64,000 bases of DNA from Planctomycetaceae bacterium (GCA_011525785.1 WYBT01000021.1:1-64000), one strand, 5' to 3'; numbered from the stretch's first letter, positions 16,618-26,452 are shown. The notes: generated from the sequence alone by a model not told the origin. Numbers and translations are program-made.

Positions 16618-19600
16618 ATGAGTTCACCCGACTCGCCTGAGCCTCTTCGACGACGCATCGCTCCACCGGTCCTCGCGCTGCTCTTGATCACCGGCTTCGC
16701 CGGCTGGTTCGTCGACGCGTCGTACGACGATGTGCGTCCGCCTCTCGAGGTCACCCCCTGGAGCCTCGATGCTCGGACGGGCGCCGTCGGATCGCTGACG
16801 ACAGAGGACCCTCTCACCGTGGCGCGCCGCGGAGTCGAACTCGCGAATTCCGACAAGCCCTCTGGGCGCGCGTCCCGCAGCGAGTGGAGGGATCGTCAGC
16901 TCGACCTCGCACGAGCGCTGCTGCGTCCTTCGAGCACCGAGAGCGTCCTGCTGCTGATTGTTTGGGCCGCGGGCGGAGATTGGAGAGAAGACGTTGAGCG
17001 ACGACGACGTGACCGTCATGCGGTGATCGCGGCGATGTCCGCCGCGAACTTCGCCCTCAAGGAGCGCAGGCGAACCCACTTCATCGAGTTCGGGCCCAGT
17101 GACGTCGATCCCGACAGCGGCGCGGTTGTGGCGGCGCTGGACGTTTTCGATCGAGCGCCGGGCGCGTCCGTCGGGCCGCCGTCGGCGCCTGTGAGCGAGC
17201 ACTCACGCGTAGTTGTGCTGTGGCTCGACGAGGACGGCCTGGGCGAACGACCCATGGCGCGGGCAGCGGAAATTCAACAGGAGTTGGTCGGCGACACCCA
17301 GATCGACGCGCCCTGGCCACGAAGCCCATGGCGCGTGCAGGTCACGCACATCGGGCCGAGCGGGTCGAGCCAGTTGGGAGCGGTCCTCGAAGAACTCGAG
17401 ACCGACCCTTCGTTGTCAGCTCCCATCCACTTCGTCTCGCCCTTCGCTACTGAACCGGCCAAGCGCTCCCGAATGGTGGACGAGCTGTGTCGACGGGGCT
17501 TGTTCGTGTCGCCTTCTACTACTCAAACGGCCAAGCTCTCCCGCGCGGTGGAAGAGCTGCAACGGTGGCGCTCGAGCGTGACGTTCGAGGCGGAGATCGA
17601 GACGGACGATGAGATCGCGCTGTTGTTGGTCGGCGAGCTGTTCCAGCGACTTCCGCGACTCGACGACGCGCTGGCATCCGGACTTGTTCTGGACTCGAAC
17701 GAGTCGCCGCCGCCGCTTCTGCGCGCACTTCACGCGGCCACTGGCGGAGTCGTTGGACACGTCGACCGAAAAGGGGCTCCGGTAGTCAGACCTCGCAGCA
17801 AATGCGAGAAGGCTCCGGTGCGCGTCGCGATCGTCGCGGAGCAGGACTCGGCCTACGGCCGTCATTGGAAGAACACGATGCGCAAGGCGGTAGTGACGCT
17901 CGCCGGGCGCACTCAGCACTTCAGGTTCGAGTCGCGATTCGACGAGCACACGCCGTCAGATGACTTCCCAATTCGATTTCAGTTCGTGCCGTACATCGGT
18001 GTGATCGACGGGGCCGACGCCGGTTTGCGTGACGAACTACGCGACTACCCGTACGGCTCGAGTCAGCTCGACTACTTGCAGCGCTTAGAGCGTGATCTCT
18101 CGGGCGAACGCTTCGACGCGATCGGGATCTTCGGCACCGACGTCTCTGACACGCTGGCGATCCTCCACGCAATGCGGCCGCGATTCCCCGGGGTGCTGTT
18201 CTTCACCACGGACATGGACGCGCGCTACCTGCACAAGTCGCACTTGCCGTACACGCGCAACCTGATCGTTGCGTCGCACTTCGGACTCGACGACACGGGA
18301 ACCACACTGCACTTCCGCGATGCGTACGAGCATGCGATGTTCCGCACCGTCTCCCGCCTGGTCAGAGTTCCGCCGCCTCTAGCCTGTCCCTGCGATCTCT
18401 CGCCGCGGCTCTTCGAGATCGGTCGGAGCGCTGCGATCGAGCTGAACACGCCCTGGCTGACATCCAACGGGCGGGGCCCGAGCGAACTCGACGCGCCGAC
18501 GCTGGGTGCGATCCAGTTCGCCAACGCGCTGTTCAAAACGTTCGGCGCGCCGGCCGACGGAGTGCACGGGTCGTCATCAGGAGTGCTTTCCAGCCCTGCG
18601 TTCAGCGTACCAGCGGCTTGGATGCACTTGGCCGTCTTGACGGCCTTCTGGCTCGCGCTGTGCGCCTTCGTGTGGTCGACGAGCAAGCGTACGCAGATCA
18701 AACTGCGCTCGTCGGTCAGGAAGGTCGCGCTCGGGGTCTCTTTCCCCGTTGGAGTTCTGCTGGCGGCGTGGTTCGTCGCGGAATTGCAGCTGGCGAGCGA
18801 GTACACGGTCATGGAGCCGCTGGTGCTGACACAGGGTGTGAGCGCCTGGGGGGCCGTCGGTCTCTTGCTGCTGAGCTCGGGAGTGGCCGTTCTCGGCATT
18901 TCGAGAGTGGGAGCCCAGTTGAAAGACATGGCCGAGCAGACCCGCGCCCGGCTGCAACTGGCCCCTGTATGTCGCTCGTGGCGCCAAGAGTGGGCTGAGT
19001 CGTTGCAACTGCTCCACACTCGATCCACGGGTGGGCCTACTGAAGAACTGCAGCGCGGGTTCGCTTCGTCTGCGAAGCTGCGCTGGATCTTGCTGCGTGC
19101 GTCGCTCGCGATCAGCCTCGTCTGGGGCGCTACCAAACTGATCGCCGACTTTGATCACGCCGCCGTGGCGGAACGTGGACTGGTCGCGACGTTCCTCCAC
19201 GAGTGGGCCGAGTTCGCCGCGCTCACGCTCTTCGTCGCACTGGTCTACGTCGTAGTTGAAGTGACCGTGGTCTGCGTCCGGATAGCCGCCGAGGTCAGCA
19301 GGTCCACGCGCGGGTGGTTCACCGGAGAGCCGTTCTTCGACGACTTCGACGAGAGTGCGCCGCGAGGCCTGTTGCGTGTGCAGGAGCAACAAAGGATCGC
19401 AGCTCAGTTCATCTCGGTGGCCGAGGGTTTGCCCCGCTGGCCCGCGTACGTCGTGTGCGTGTTCGTGCTTGCGCGGGCGCCGTTGCTCGACGCCTGGATG
19501 TGGTCGAACAGCGCCGCTGCGGTGCTGCTGGGGGCGCTGCTCGTCCTGGGACTGTGCACGTGGCGGCTGCGACGAGCGTCCTCGATCCTGCGACACGAGC

Positions 19601-19836
19601 ACGAGCACAGCCTCGAGCAGTTGAGCGCGCGGCTGGCAGAGCTGGGCCGGCCACAACGCGAGCGCGCACGTGTTCGTCGCGCGCTCGAAGAGCGGCGCGC
19701 GACGCCGGAACCAGGTCTGATGCGCGCACCCGTGATCGGGCCGCTGATCGGGCCGGCGGCCACGTTCCTGGTCTCGTTGATGAGCGACCCGGCCGTCTTG
19801 CAGTGGGCCGCAGGGTTGAGCGGGGTCAGCTACTGA
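16618..19836 (+). CDS. Large membrane protein of unknown function, paralogue A (receptor-like central domain)
   Basis: 1072 aa from the ATG at 16618; the frame is open from 16540, but the added residues lack a paralogue counterpart. One N-terminal membrane helix (~14-33) is followed by a ~630-residue extracytoplasmic part and then at least six membrane helices (about 668-690, 705-730, 740-765, 830-850, 865-890, 950-990) with a coiled, basic stretch and a hydrophobic end. The centre (~400-600) reads VRVAIVAEQDSAYG, FDAIGIFGTD, FPGVLFFTTDMDARYLH, TRNLIVASHFGL, FRDAYEHA, IGRSAAIEL. Its alternating strand/helix pattern recalls a type-1 periplasmic-binding (receptor) fold. That fold is inferred from pattern only. 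The gene directly precedes its paralogue. Confidence 0.75.
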   Translation: MSSPDSPEPLRRRIAPPVLALLLITGFAGWFVDASYDDVRPPLEVTPWSLDARTGAVGSLTTEDPLTVARRGVELANSDKPSGRASRSEWRDRQLDLARALLRPSSTESVLLLIVWAAGGDWREDVERRRRDRHAVIAAMSAANFALKERRRTHFIEFGPSDVDPDSGAVVAALDVFDRAPGASVGPPSAPVSEHSRVVVLWLDEDGLGERPMARAAEIQQELVGDTQIDAPWPRSPWRVQVTHIGPSGSSQLGAVLEELETDPSLSAPIHFVSPFATEPAKRSRMVDELCRRGLFVSPSTTQTAKLSRAVEELQRWRSSVTFEAEIETDDEIALLLVGELFQRLPRLDDALASGLVLDSNESPPPLLRALHAATGGVVGHVDRKGAPVVRPRSKCEKAPVRVAIVAEQDSAYGRHWKNTMRKAVVTLAGRTQHFRFESRFDEHTPSDDFPIRFQFVPYIGVIDGADAGLRDELRDYPYGSSQLDYLQRLERDLSGERFDAIGIFGTDVSDTLAILHAMRPRFPGVLFFTTDMDARYLHKSHLPYTRNLIVASHFGLDDTGTTLHFRDAYEHAMFRTVSRLVRVPPPLACPCDLSPRLFEIGRSAAIELNTPWLTSNGRGPSELDAPTLGAIQFANALFKTFGAPADGVHGSSSGVLSSPAFSVPAAWMHLAVLTAFWLALCAFVWSTSKRTQIKLRSSVRKVALGVSFPVGVLLAAWFVAELQLASEYTVMEPLVLTQGVSAWGAVGLLLLSSGVAVLGISRVGAQLKDMAEQTRARLQLAPVCRSWRQEWAESLQLLHTRSTGGPTEELQRGFASSAKLRWILLRASLAISLVWGATKLIADFDHAAVAERGLVATFLHEWAEFAALTLFVALVYVVVEVTVVCVRIAAEVSRSTRGWFTGEPFFDDFDESAPRGLLRVQEQQRIAAQFISVAEGLPRWPAYVVCVFVLARAPLLDAWMWSNSAAAVLLGALLVLGLCTWRLRRASSILRHEHEHSLEQLSARLAELGRPQRERARVRRALEERRATPEPGLMRAPVIGPLIGPAATFLVSLMSDPAVLQWAAGLSGVSY

Positions 19837-19883
19837 GTTGGCGTGGATGGCGCAGCGCATGCGGACCGCTGGCTCGCGTCCGC

Positions 19884-19889
19884 TACGCT
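19884..19889 (+). promoter_or_regulatory. Candidate -10 box TACGCT for paralogue B
   Basis: TACGCT, 52 nt before the ATG at 19942, in the 105-nt gap between the two paralogues. It matches the TAnnnT pattern seen before other genes in the window. Confidence 0.3.
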
Positions 19890-19941
19890 GCGGCCCCGAC
19901 ATGACCGGATGCGCAGCCGCGCTGCGCACCAGGAGAGAACG

Positions 19942-22900
19942 ATGCCTCGCAGAGAACCGCTGTGGAACAAGATCTCGGCCCCGAGCGTGCTGCTCGTCGT
20001 GACCGCGCTGTTCACAGGGCTGTTCATCGCGCCGAGCTTCGACTCCGCGCGGCCTCGCACTGCGGCGCTCGCCTGGGATCCGGTGAACGTGGTCGGGCAG
20101 GCCGACGGGCTGATCACCTTCGATCCGCTCGAGCAGGCGTACGGCAAGCTGGGCAACTCGAGGCCCTGGAGTGAGGGCAGCGAGGATCAGCGCGCGCGCT
20201 TCGAAATCGCGACTCTCGCGGACGGGTTCGCGCAAGCGAGCGAATCCAGCGGCCGCTTGCTCCTGCTGCTCGAGTCCGTGCGCGGCGGGGCGCTAAGCGA
20301 GGATCACGAGCGCCGGCTGCGCGGCCGCTACGCCAGTTCCGCAGCACTTGTTCGCGAGGGGCTGTACCCGCGGCAATCCAAGCGCCTGAACCTGTGCTGG
20401 TTCGCTCCCGAGAAGGACGCGAAGTTCGCGGACCCCGATCGCGGCGGCGTGCTCGTTCCGTACGAGTTCTTCGACGCGGCGCCCGGCGCCACGGCGAGCT
20501 ACGAGCACGTCTGCGTGTGCTGGATCGACGAAGCCGCGATTGAGCGCGATCCGCTGGGCTTCGGGCTGGCCTTCGAGCGCGCGCTCGACAAGGCGCTGGC
20601 AAACGTGTCCGTGGAGCGTGAGCGCGTCGACCTGTGCTGGCTGGGGCCGACCACGTCGGGGCGACTCAAGGAGCTCGTGTCGGGCTTCACAGCGCTCGGC
20701 TCGGCCGCGGGCGCGTCGCGCCTGAAGATCGCAACGCCCTACGCGACCTCGCCGAAGGTGAAGCTGCCGAGCGAGTCCGAGCCGGTCGCGGGCGTGCTCG
20801 AATCGGTCGACGCGGACTGGAACAAGCCAGGCCTCTCGATCCGGCGCGCAATCAACACCGACAGCGTCCTGGCGACGCTGCTGGTGGCCGAACTGGTCGC
20901 GCGCTTGCCGGCGCTCCTGCCGATGATCGATGTGCGCGACTCAACGCGCGACACAGCCAGTCCTCTGTGGATTCGTCTCGCAGCGATCCCGTTGCGAGTC
21001 GTGAAGTTCATTCCTCCGGACCTGGCGACTCGTCCGGTGCGCGTGGCGCTGATCGCTGAGCAGGACTCCACCTACGGGCAGTCTTGGCTGGACAATATGG
21101 AGGCGGCGCGCACGGCGAGTTTGCCGCAGCATCCGCAGCTCGAGAGACTCCAGTTCACGGTCTTCCCGGTGTTCGGGTGGGTCGACGCGCTCGTGCGCGA
21201 CAGCAAGGACAACGCCGCCGCCACCAACGTCTCGCGCGACTATCCCGCCGAGTCGCATCAGCTCGACTACCTCGGGCGCCTGCGCGACGACATCGCCACT
21301 GCGGGTCGCTTCGACGCCATCTGCGTGTTCGCCACCGATCAGTACGACACGATGATGATCCTCGAGGCGCTGCGGCCGCAGTTTCCCGGCGCCGCCTTTT
21401 TCACGACCGACTTGGACGTGCGCTACCTGCATGCGCGCCACGCGCCGTTCACGCGCAACCTCGTGGTCGCCTCGCACTTCGGGTTGAGCCCGGCGCCCGA
21501 CGACGCGGACGCCAGCATGGACGCCAAGGCGACCGTCCGCCGCGCCGCGCCAGAGTTCCGCGACGGATACCAGACCGGCGTTTACCTCGCCGTGCGCGAC
21601 GTCGCCCGACGGCTCGAGCCGCGTCCGCCCGCGACGGCCGGGATCTACGAGATCGGCCGCACGCGCGCGGTCGAGCTCAACAGCGCCGCCCAAGCCGACA
21701 GTCCCGAGCCGCTGGTTCGCGCGCGCGCCGACGATCGCACGCAGCTCGAGAACTTCGCCAGCGCGCTGATCTCCGGGCTCGGGGGCGTGGAAGTGCTCGC
21801 GGCGCCGCGCGTCGCCGAGAGTCCCTCCGCACCGGGACGAGCGACGCCAGCGCGGCGGCCCGCGGCCATCTACGTTTGGGCCGGCGCCAGCGTGGCGGGC
21901 TTGCTGCTCGCGCTCCTGGTGTTTGCGGTCCGGCCGCGGCCCGTCGACTCGCGCCGGCGCCGCTCCGACGCGCGCATCGCGCTGATGTTCTTCGGGCTGA
22001 CCGTGCCTGCGCTGGGGCTGCTCTTGCTGCTGGGCGTGCTCACCGATGCCGAGGCGCGCTACGTCGCCGAGCCGCTGTACCTGTTCGAAGGCCTCAGCGC
22101 CTGGCCCACCTTCGGCCTGCGCGCCGCGGGCGTGGTCGTGTGCGTGGCCGCGTTGGTGTCGATCGAGTTGCGACTGCGGCGCTTCGGTGCGGCGATCGCG
22201 GCCGAGCAGGGCATCGATTCGAGCGCCCGGTCCGTCAGCGCCTTCTGGGTCGCCGACTGGAGCAGCCTGGACGCGGCTCGCGAGGCGTTCGCAGCAAGCC
22301 GAGGTCAGGGACTGCGCCTTCGCGTGCAAGCGGCGGTGCGCGCGGTGGCGCTCGAGCTGAGCGGCGCCAACCAGCGCGGCGCGCGCGAGGCAACGGATGG
22401 CGCCGGCGTTGCGCGCGACATCGACGAGCTGTGGGCGTTCCTGTGTCGCTCCGCCAACCGACCGGCGTGGACGCTCGCGCGCGTCGCGCTCCTGGCGTTC
22501 GTGCTGTACGCCGCGATCGCGCCGTTCTTCATCCTTGCGCCGCCTCCGCCCAGTCCGGTGCGCGGCGAACTCGCGTACTTGCTCGACCGACTCACGCTGT
22601 TCGCCTCGGTGTTCGTGTTCTTGATGCTGACGGTGCGCGTGATGGAGGTTTCGTTCTTCGCCAGCCGCGCCATCGGCCGCGTCGTGGACTCCAAGGCGAT
22701 CACGCTGCGCGCGCACGGCGGCGATGTCGTGGCCGAGGGCCGCGAGCGACTCGAGCTCGCCAAGCGCATCGCAGCAGCGGTCGAGCCGCTCGCCTGGGGG
22801 CCGATGGCGGCGCTCGGACTGATGATCGCTGCACGCGCCTCGGTGTTCGACGCCTGGCCCTGGCCCAGCGTGCTCATGAGCGTGTTCGCGCTGTTCTTCG

Positions 22901-23184
22901 TCATGCTCCTGCTCGCGATCGTCGGGATGCGCCGCCAGTGCGAGAGCGCGCGCGCGAGCGTGATCGGAACGCTCGATGCGCAGCGTGAGCGCTGCGCCGA
23001 CGACCAGGCCGCCAGCCGCCGGCTCGCAGCTCTGCGCGACGAGATCGAGTCGCTCACGGGGGGCGCGTTCTCGCCGCTCGTCCAGCACCCGCTGCTGCGC
23101 GCGCTGGCTTTCCCGCTGGCTGCGTTCGGCGCCAACCTGGCCTTCGAACGCAACCTGCTCGAGCGGCTGCTCGGGTCACTCTGA
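19942..23184 (+). CDS. Large membrane protein of unknown function, paralogue B (receptor-like central domain)
   Basis: 1080 aa from the ATG at 19942, which has AGGAGA 5 nt upstream; the longer frame from 19843 is rejected for that reason. Same plan as its neighbour: N-terminal helix (~12-30), a large extracytoplasmic part, then membrane helices near 641-663, 680-702, 718-740, 843-865, 883-905 and 949-998. The centre has RVALIAEQDSTYGQSW (~366), FDAICVFATDQYDTMMIL (~456), AAFFTTDLDVRYLH, FTRNLVVASHFGL, FRDGYQTGVYLAV (~540) and IYEIGRTRAVELNS (~568), each with a counterpart in paralogue A. The FRDxYQT motif is better preserved here. No enzyme signature is seen. The two proteins probably form a hetero-oligomer or sense related ligands. 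Confidence 0.8.
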   Translation: MPRREPLWNKISAPSVLLVVTALFTGLFIAPSFDSARPRTAALAWDPVNVVGQADGLITFDPLEQAYGKLGNSRPWSEGSEDQRARFEIATLADGFAQASESSGRLLLLLESVRGGALSEDHERRLRGRYASSAALVREGLYPRQSKRLNLCWFAPEKDAKFADPDRGGVLVPYEFFDAAPGATASYEHVCVCWIDEAAIERDPLGFGLAFERALDKALANVSVERERVDLCWLGPTTSGRLKELVSGFTALGSAAGASRLKIATPYATSPKVKLPSESEPVAGVLESVDADWNKPGLSIRRAINTDSVLATLLVAELVARLPALLPMIDVRDSTRDTASPLWIRLAAIPLRVVKFIPPDLATRPVRVALIAEQDSTYGQSWLDNMEAARTASLPQHPQLERLQFTVFPVFGWVDALVRDSKDNAAATNVSRDYPAESHQLDYLGRLRDDIATAGRFDAICVFATDQYDTMMILEALRPQFPGAAFFTTDLDVRYLHARHAPFTRNLVVASHFGLSPAPDDADASMDAKATVRRAAPEFRDGYQTGVYLAVRDVARRLEPRPPATAGIYEIGRTRAVELNSAAQADSPEPLVRARADDRTQLENFASALISGLGGVEVLAAPRVAESPSAPGRATPARRPAAIYVWAGASVAGLLLALLVFAVRPRPVDSRRRRSDARIALMFFGLTVPALGLLLLLGVLTDAEARYVAEPLYLFEGLSAWPTFGLRAAGVVVCVAALVSIELRLRRFGAAIAAEQGIDSSARSVSAFWVADWSSLDAAREAFAASRGQGLRLRVQAAVRAVALELSGANQRGAREATDGAGVARDIDELWAFLCRSANRPAWTLARVALLAFVLYAAIAPFFILAPPPPSPVRGELAYLLDRLTLFASVFVFLMLTVRVMEVSFFASRAIGRVVDSKAITLRAHGGDVVAEGRERLELAKRIAAAVEPLAWGPMAALGLMIAARASVFDAWPWPSVLMSVFALFFVMLLLAIVGMRRQCESARASVIGTLDAQRERCADDQAASRRLAALRDEIESLTGGAFSPLVQHPLLRALAFPLAAFGANLAFERNLLERLLGSL

Positions 23185-23225
23185 CGCTGAGCGTTCTCGG
23201 CCCGGACGGGCGCCCGAGTGACCGC

Positions 23226-23231
23226 TACACT
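23226..23231 (+). promoter_or_regulatory. Candidate -10 box TACACT, leaderless start
   Basis: TACACT ends 7 nt before the GTG at 23239, so transcription would begin at or next to the start codon. The flanking TTCGCGCC closely resembles the sequence after the TACCCT box at 58841. Confidence 0.4.
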
Positions 23232-23238
23232 TCGCGCC

Positions 23239-25395
23239 GTGGACGAACCCGTGATCCGAGGCGCGTGGCTCGCGCTATCGCTGCTGTGCGGGTTCCTGCT
23301 GTTGACGCTCGCGGCGTACCACGCGCAAGTGCGCGTCGCGTTTGGCGTGGCCTTCTTAGTCGGCTTCGCGGCGCTGTACCTCCTCGACGTGCATGCAGGG
23401 CCGGCGGTGGGCTACCACCACTACCGACTGTTCGACGACGCGGGTGAGTTCCAGAAGCCGCTGGCGTTCGACTTGGTCGCCGCGGTGCTCGGGATGTTGC
23501 TGCACTTCGGGTTCAAGCTCGATGGCGCCAGCGAACTGCGACGCGTCGCTCGCGAGCTGCTCGGGGGCTGGCGGGCGATCGCGTTCGCGCTGCTCATGCT
23601 CGTCGCGGCCGCCAAGATCTCGCGACCGGCGGAGCGGAGCCTCGCCGAGTTCGGGATGGTCGGCCTGACACAGCTCGTGGCGCTGGCGCTCGTCGCGGCG
23701 TTGGTGTTCGAACTCACGCCGACAGTGCTCGCGCGTGTGCGAGCCGCGTGGGAACGTGTCTTCGGCTCGACGCTGGACGACACGCCAGCGCCAGGCAACG
23801 CGGATCGCTTCGCGTGGACGCTCGCGATCGCGAGCACGCTGGTCGCTGCAGCACTCAACGTCTTCGTCTACGAGCGCATGCCGCACGTCCCCGACGAGGT
23901 CGTGTACCTGTTCCACGCGCGCTACCTCGCCGCGGGCGAGCTGTTCCTCGCGCCGCCCCCGGTCCCGGCGGCCTTCGATCTCGACTTGATGCTGCTCGAC
24001 CAGGGCAAGTGGTATTGCCCGGTGCCGCTCGGCTGGCCGCTCGTGCTCGCGCTCGGCGCGTGGGCGGGAGTTCCCTGGCTCGTCAACCCGCTGCTGGGCG
24101 GCGCGACGGTGCTCGTGGTCTACGCGCTGCTGCGCGAACTCACCTCGCGTCGCAACGCGCGCATCGGCGCGGCGCTGCTGTGCATTTCGCCGTGGTTCGT
24201 GTTCCTCAACATGAGCTTCATGACGCATCCGCTGACGTTGCTAGCCGCGAGTTGCGCAGCCCTCGGCGTCGCTCGCGCGCGCCGCACCGGGAGCATCGCG
24301 AGCTGCGTCGGCGCGGGACTCGCGATCGGAGTGGCGTCGCTCGTGCGGCCGCTGGATGGAATGCTGCTCGCGCTGCTGCTCGGCCTGTGGTCGATCGGAC
24401 TGGGTGGAGCGCGGTTGCGCTGGGGCTCGATCGCAGCGCTCGTCGCGAGCACCGCGCTCAGCGGACTGGCCGTGCTCCCGTACAACCGCGCGCTGACCGG
24501 CGAACCGCTGCGCTTCCCGATTCAGCGCTACGTCGACGTCGTCTACGGCCCGGGCAAGAACGACATGGGCTTCGGCCCCGACAAGGGCCTGGGCTGGGGC
24601 GGACTCGATCCGTGGCCGGGGCACTCGCTGGGGGAGGGCCTGGTCACCGCGCAGTTCAACCTGTTCAGCGTGAACGCCGAGCTGTTCGGCTGGTGCACGG
24701 GCTCGCTCGCGCTGGTGTGGCTGTGGCTGCTCGTGGCGCGCTGGAGCAAGACTGACCGCGCCATGGCGTGCGTGGTCGCCGCGATCGTCGGCTCGAGCTT
24801 GCTCTACTGGTTCAACGGCGGCCCCGACTTCGGCGCGCGCTACTGGCACCTGATCCTCGTGCCGCTCCTGTGGGCGAGCGTGCGCGGCTTGAACGAGCTC
24901 GAGCGCCGCGTCGACGATCCGGCGCGCGTGCATGCGGCGCTTGCGCTGCTCGCGATCCTCTCGTTGTCGAGCTGGATGCCGTGGCGAGCGCTCGACAAGT
25001 ACTGGGGCTATCGCGGAGTGCGCGGAACGGCGCGCGACGTCGTCGCCAGCGCCGGCCTCGAGCGCGAGCTGGTGCTCGTGCGCGGCGAGCGACACCCCGA
25101 TCTCGCGGCCTTGGCGTGGCTCAACCCGCCGCGCTGGGACGCAGACGCGCCGATCTTCGCCTGGGCGCGCGACGGCGAGACCAGCGCCCAGTTGCTCAAC
25201 GAGTTCTCCGACCGCGAGGTGCGCATCGTCGGACGGCGCTCCGAGGAGAAGAGTGAGTTCGAGATCTCCCCGCTGCTCACCGCGCGCGCGGCCTGGGAGA
25301 CGCTGATCGAGCGCGCGGATCCGAGCTGGCGTGGCGCGCTGACACCGCTTTTCGACGAGCACGAGCGCTGCACCGCCCTCGAGGTGACGCGGTGA
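23239..25395 (+). CDS. Polytopic membrane glycosyltransferase (GT39/ArnT-like)
   Basis: 718 aa if started at the GTG 23239; an in-frame GTG at 23218 would add 7 residues and place the start before the TACACT box, so the shorter form is preferred. There are about a dozen membrane helices. After the sixth comes a loop MPHVPDEVVYLFHARYLAAGELFLAPPP, shown in part here: the D-E pair after a helix is the hallmark first-loop acidic motif of PMT/ArnT-type GT-C enzymes. The soluble C-terminus (~600-718) follows the last helix. The stop overlaps the epimerase start (GTGA), so the two are translated together, consistent with making and transferring a sugar. Acceptor unknown. Confidence 0.75.
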   Translation: MDEPVIRGAWLALSLLCGFLLLTLAAYHAQVRVAFGVAFLVGFAALYLLDVHAGPAVGYHHYRLFDDAGEFQKPLAFDLVAAVLGMLLHFGFKLDGASELRRVARELLGGWRAIAFALLMLVAAAKISRPAERSLAEFGMVGLTQLVALALVAALVFELTPTVLARVRAAWERVFGSTLDDTPAPGNADRFAWTLAIASTLVAAALNVFVYERMPHVPDEVVYLFHARYLAAGELFLAPPPVPAAFDLDLMLLDQGKWYCPVPLGWPLVLALGAWAGVPWLVNPLLGGATVLVVYALLRELTSRRNARIGAALLCISPWFVFLNMSFMTHPLTLLAASCAALGVARARRTGSIASCVGAGLAIGVASLVRPLDGMLLALLLGLWSIGLGGARLRWGSIAALVASTALSGLAVLPYNRALTGEPLRFPIQRYVDVVYGPGKNDMGFGPDKGLGWGGLDPWPGHSLGEGLVTAQFNLFSVNAELFGWCTGSLALVWLWLLVARWSKTDRAMACVVAAIVGSSLLYWFNGGPDFGARYWHLILVPLLWASVRGLNELERRVDDPARVHAALALLAILSLSSWMPWRALDKYWGYRGVRGTARDVVASAGLERELVLVRGERHPDLAALAWLNPPRWDADAPIFAWARDGETSAQLLNEFSDREVRIVGRRSEEKSEFEISPLLTARAAWETLIERADPSWRGALTPLFDEHERCTALEVTR

Positions 25396-26360
25396 GCGTG
25401 CTCGACGCGTACCGCGACAAGCGCGCGCTGGTGCTCGGCGGCGGCGGCTTCATCGGGCAATGGGTCGCGGCCAAACTGCACGCGCGCGGCGCGGATGTCG
25501 CGGTCGCTGCGCGCGACGCCTTGAGCGCGACGCGCCTGTTGCGCGCCCACGGAGTCACTTGCGATGTACGGGCCGCCGATCTCGCGCGAAGCGGCGAGGC
25601 GACGCGCCTGGTGCGCGTGTTCAAGCCGCAGATCGTGTTCAACCTCGCCGGCTACGGCGTCGACCGCGGCGAGCGCGACGAGCTCGCGATGCAGCAGCTC
25701 AACTGCGATCTGGTGGGGGAGCTCGCCGCCGCCGTCGAGAGCGATGCGCACTGGAGCGGGCAAGTGCTCGTGCACGCCGGCAGCGCGCTCGAGTTCGGTG
25801 AAGTGGGCGGAGATCTCGCCGACCCGTGGCGTTGCGCGCCGACCACGAGCTACGGCTTCACCAAGCTCGAAGGAGCGCGCGCACTGGCGCAGATCAGCCG
25901 GCGACGCGGCCTTCGCGCGGTGTGCGCGCGGCTGTTCACGGTCTATGGCCCGGGCGAGCACGCGGGGCGACTGCTCCCGAGCTTGATCGATGCAGCGCAG
26001 GGCTCGGGGCCTGTGCCGCTGAGCGCTGGACTCCAGCAGCGCGACTTCACCTACGTCGAGGATGTCGCGGAAGGGCTGCTGCGCATCGGGGCCATCGGCG
26101 ATCCGATCGAAGCACGCGCGCTCAACCTCGCGACGGGCAGGCTCGCGAGCGTGCGCGAGTTCGTCGAGATTGCCGCGCACCTGCTGGGCCTGCCGCGCGC
26201 GCGGCTCGAGTTCGGCGCGCTGCCCACGCGCGCCGAGGAGATGCGCCACGGACCGGTTTCGACCGGGACGCTGCGCGCGCTGTGCGACTGGGCGCCGAGC
26301 GCGACGATCGCCGAGGGCGTGCGACGGACGATCGCCTTCCGCCAGCGGCTCGCGCGCTAG
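25392..26360 (+). CDS. NAD-dependent epimerase/dehydratase (extended SDR)
   Basis: 322 aa from a GTG at 25392 that overlaps the preceding stop codon. The N-terminus ALVLGGGGFIGQWVA (12-26) is the Rossmann GxxGxxG loop. FNLAGYGVDRGERDE, HAGSALEFGEVGG and TSYGFTKLEGARAL supply the extended-SDR active site, with the Tyr-x-x-x-Lys pair; RLFTVYGPGEHAGRLLPSLI is the sugar-nucleotide-binding region. The length is typical for UDP- or GDP-sugar 4-epimerases and 4,6-dehydratase-like enzymes; the exact sugar cannot be told. Coupled to a membrane glycosyltransferase, it likely makes the nucleotide sugar for that pathway. Confidence 0.85.
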   Translation: MSVLDAYRDKRALVLGGGGFIGQWVAAKLHARGADVAVAARDALSATRLLRAHGVTCDVRAADLARSGEATRLVRVFKPQIVFNLAGYGVDRGERDELAMQQLNCDLVGELAAAVESDAHWSGQVLVHAGSALEFGEVGGDLADPWRCAPTTSYGFTKLEGARALAQISRRRGLRAVCARLFTVYGPGEHAGRLLPSLIDAAQGSGPVPLSAGLQQRDFTYVEDVAEGLLRIGAIGDPIEARALNLATGRLASVREFVEIAAHLLGLPRARLEFGALPTRAEEMRHGPVSTGTLRALCDWAPSATIAEGVRRTIAFRQRLAR

Positions 26361-26452
26361 CCCGTCCCTGCGCGTCGCACGATTGCGCCGAGTCGATGGC
26401 GCCGAGCCTCGCGGTAACGCAGGATCTGCGCCGAGCGCAGCCACCGCCCCGC

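Noticed and set aside
20941..23088. 715-aa minus-strand open frame inside paralogue B
   Set aside because: Composition is typical of antisense shadows in GC-rich DNA (Arg/His/Glu/Gln), with no start signal.
19842..23184. Start of paralogue B at 19843
   Set aside because: The ATG at 19942 has a strong AGGAGA site and aligns with the start of paralogue A; the upstream extension is not protein-like.
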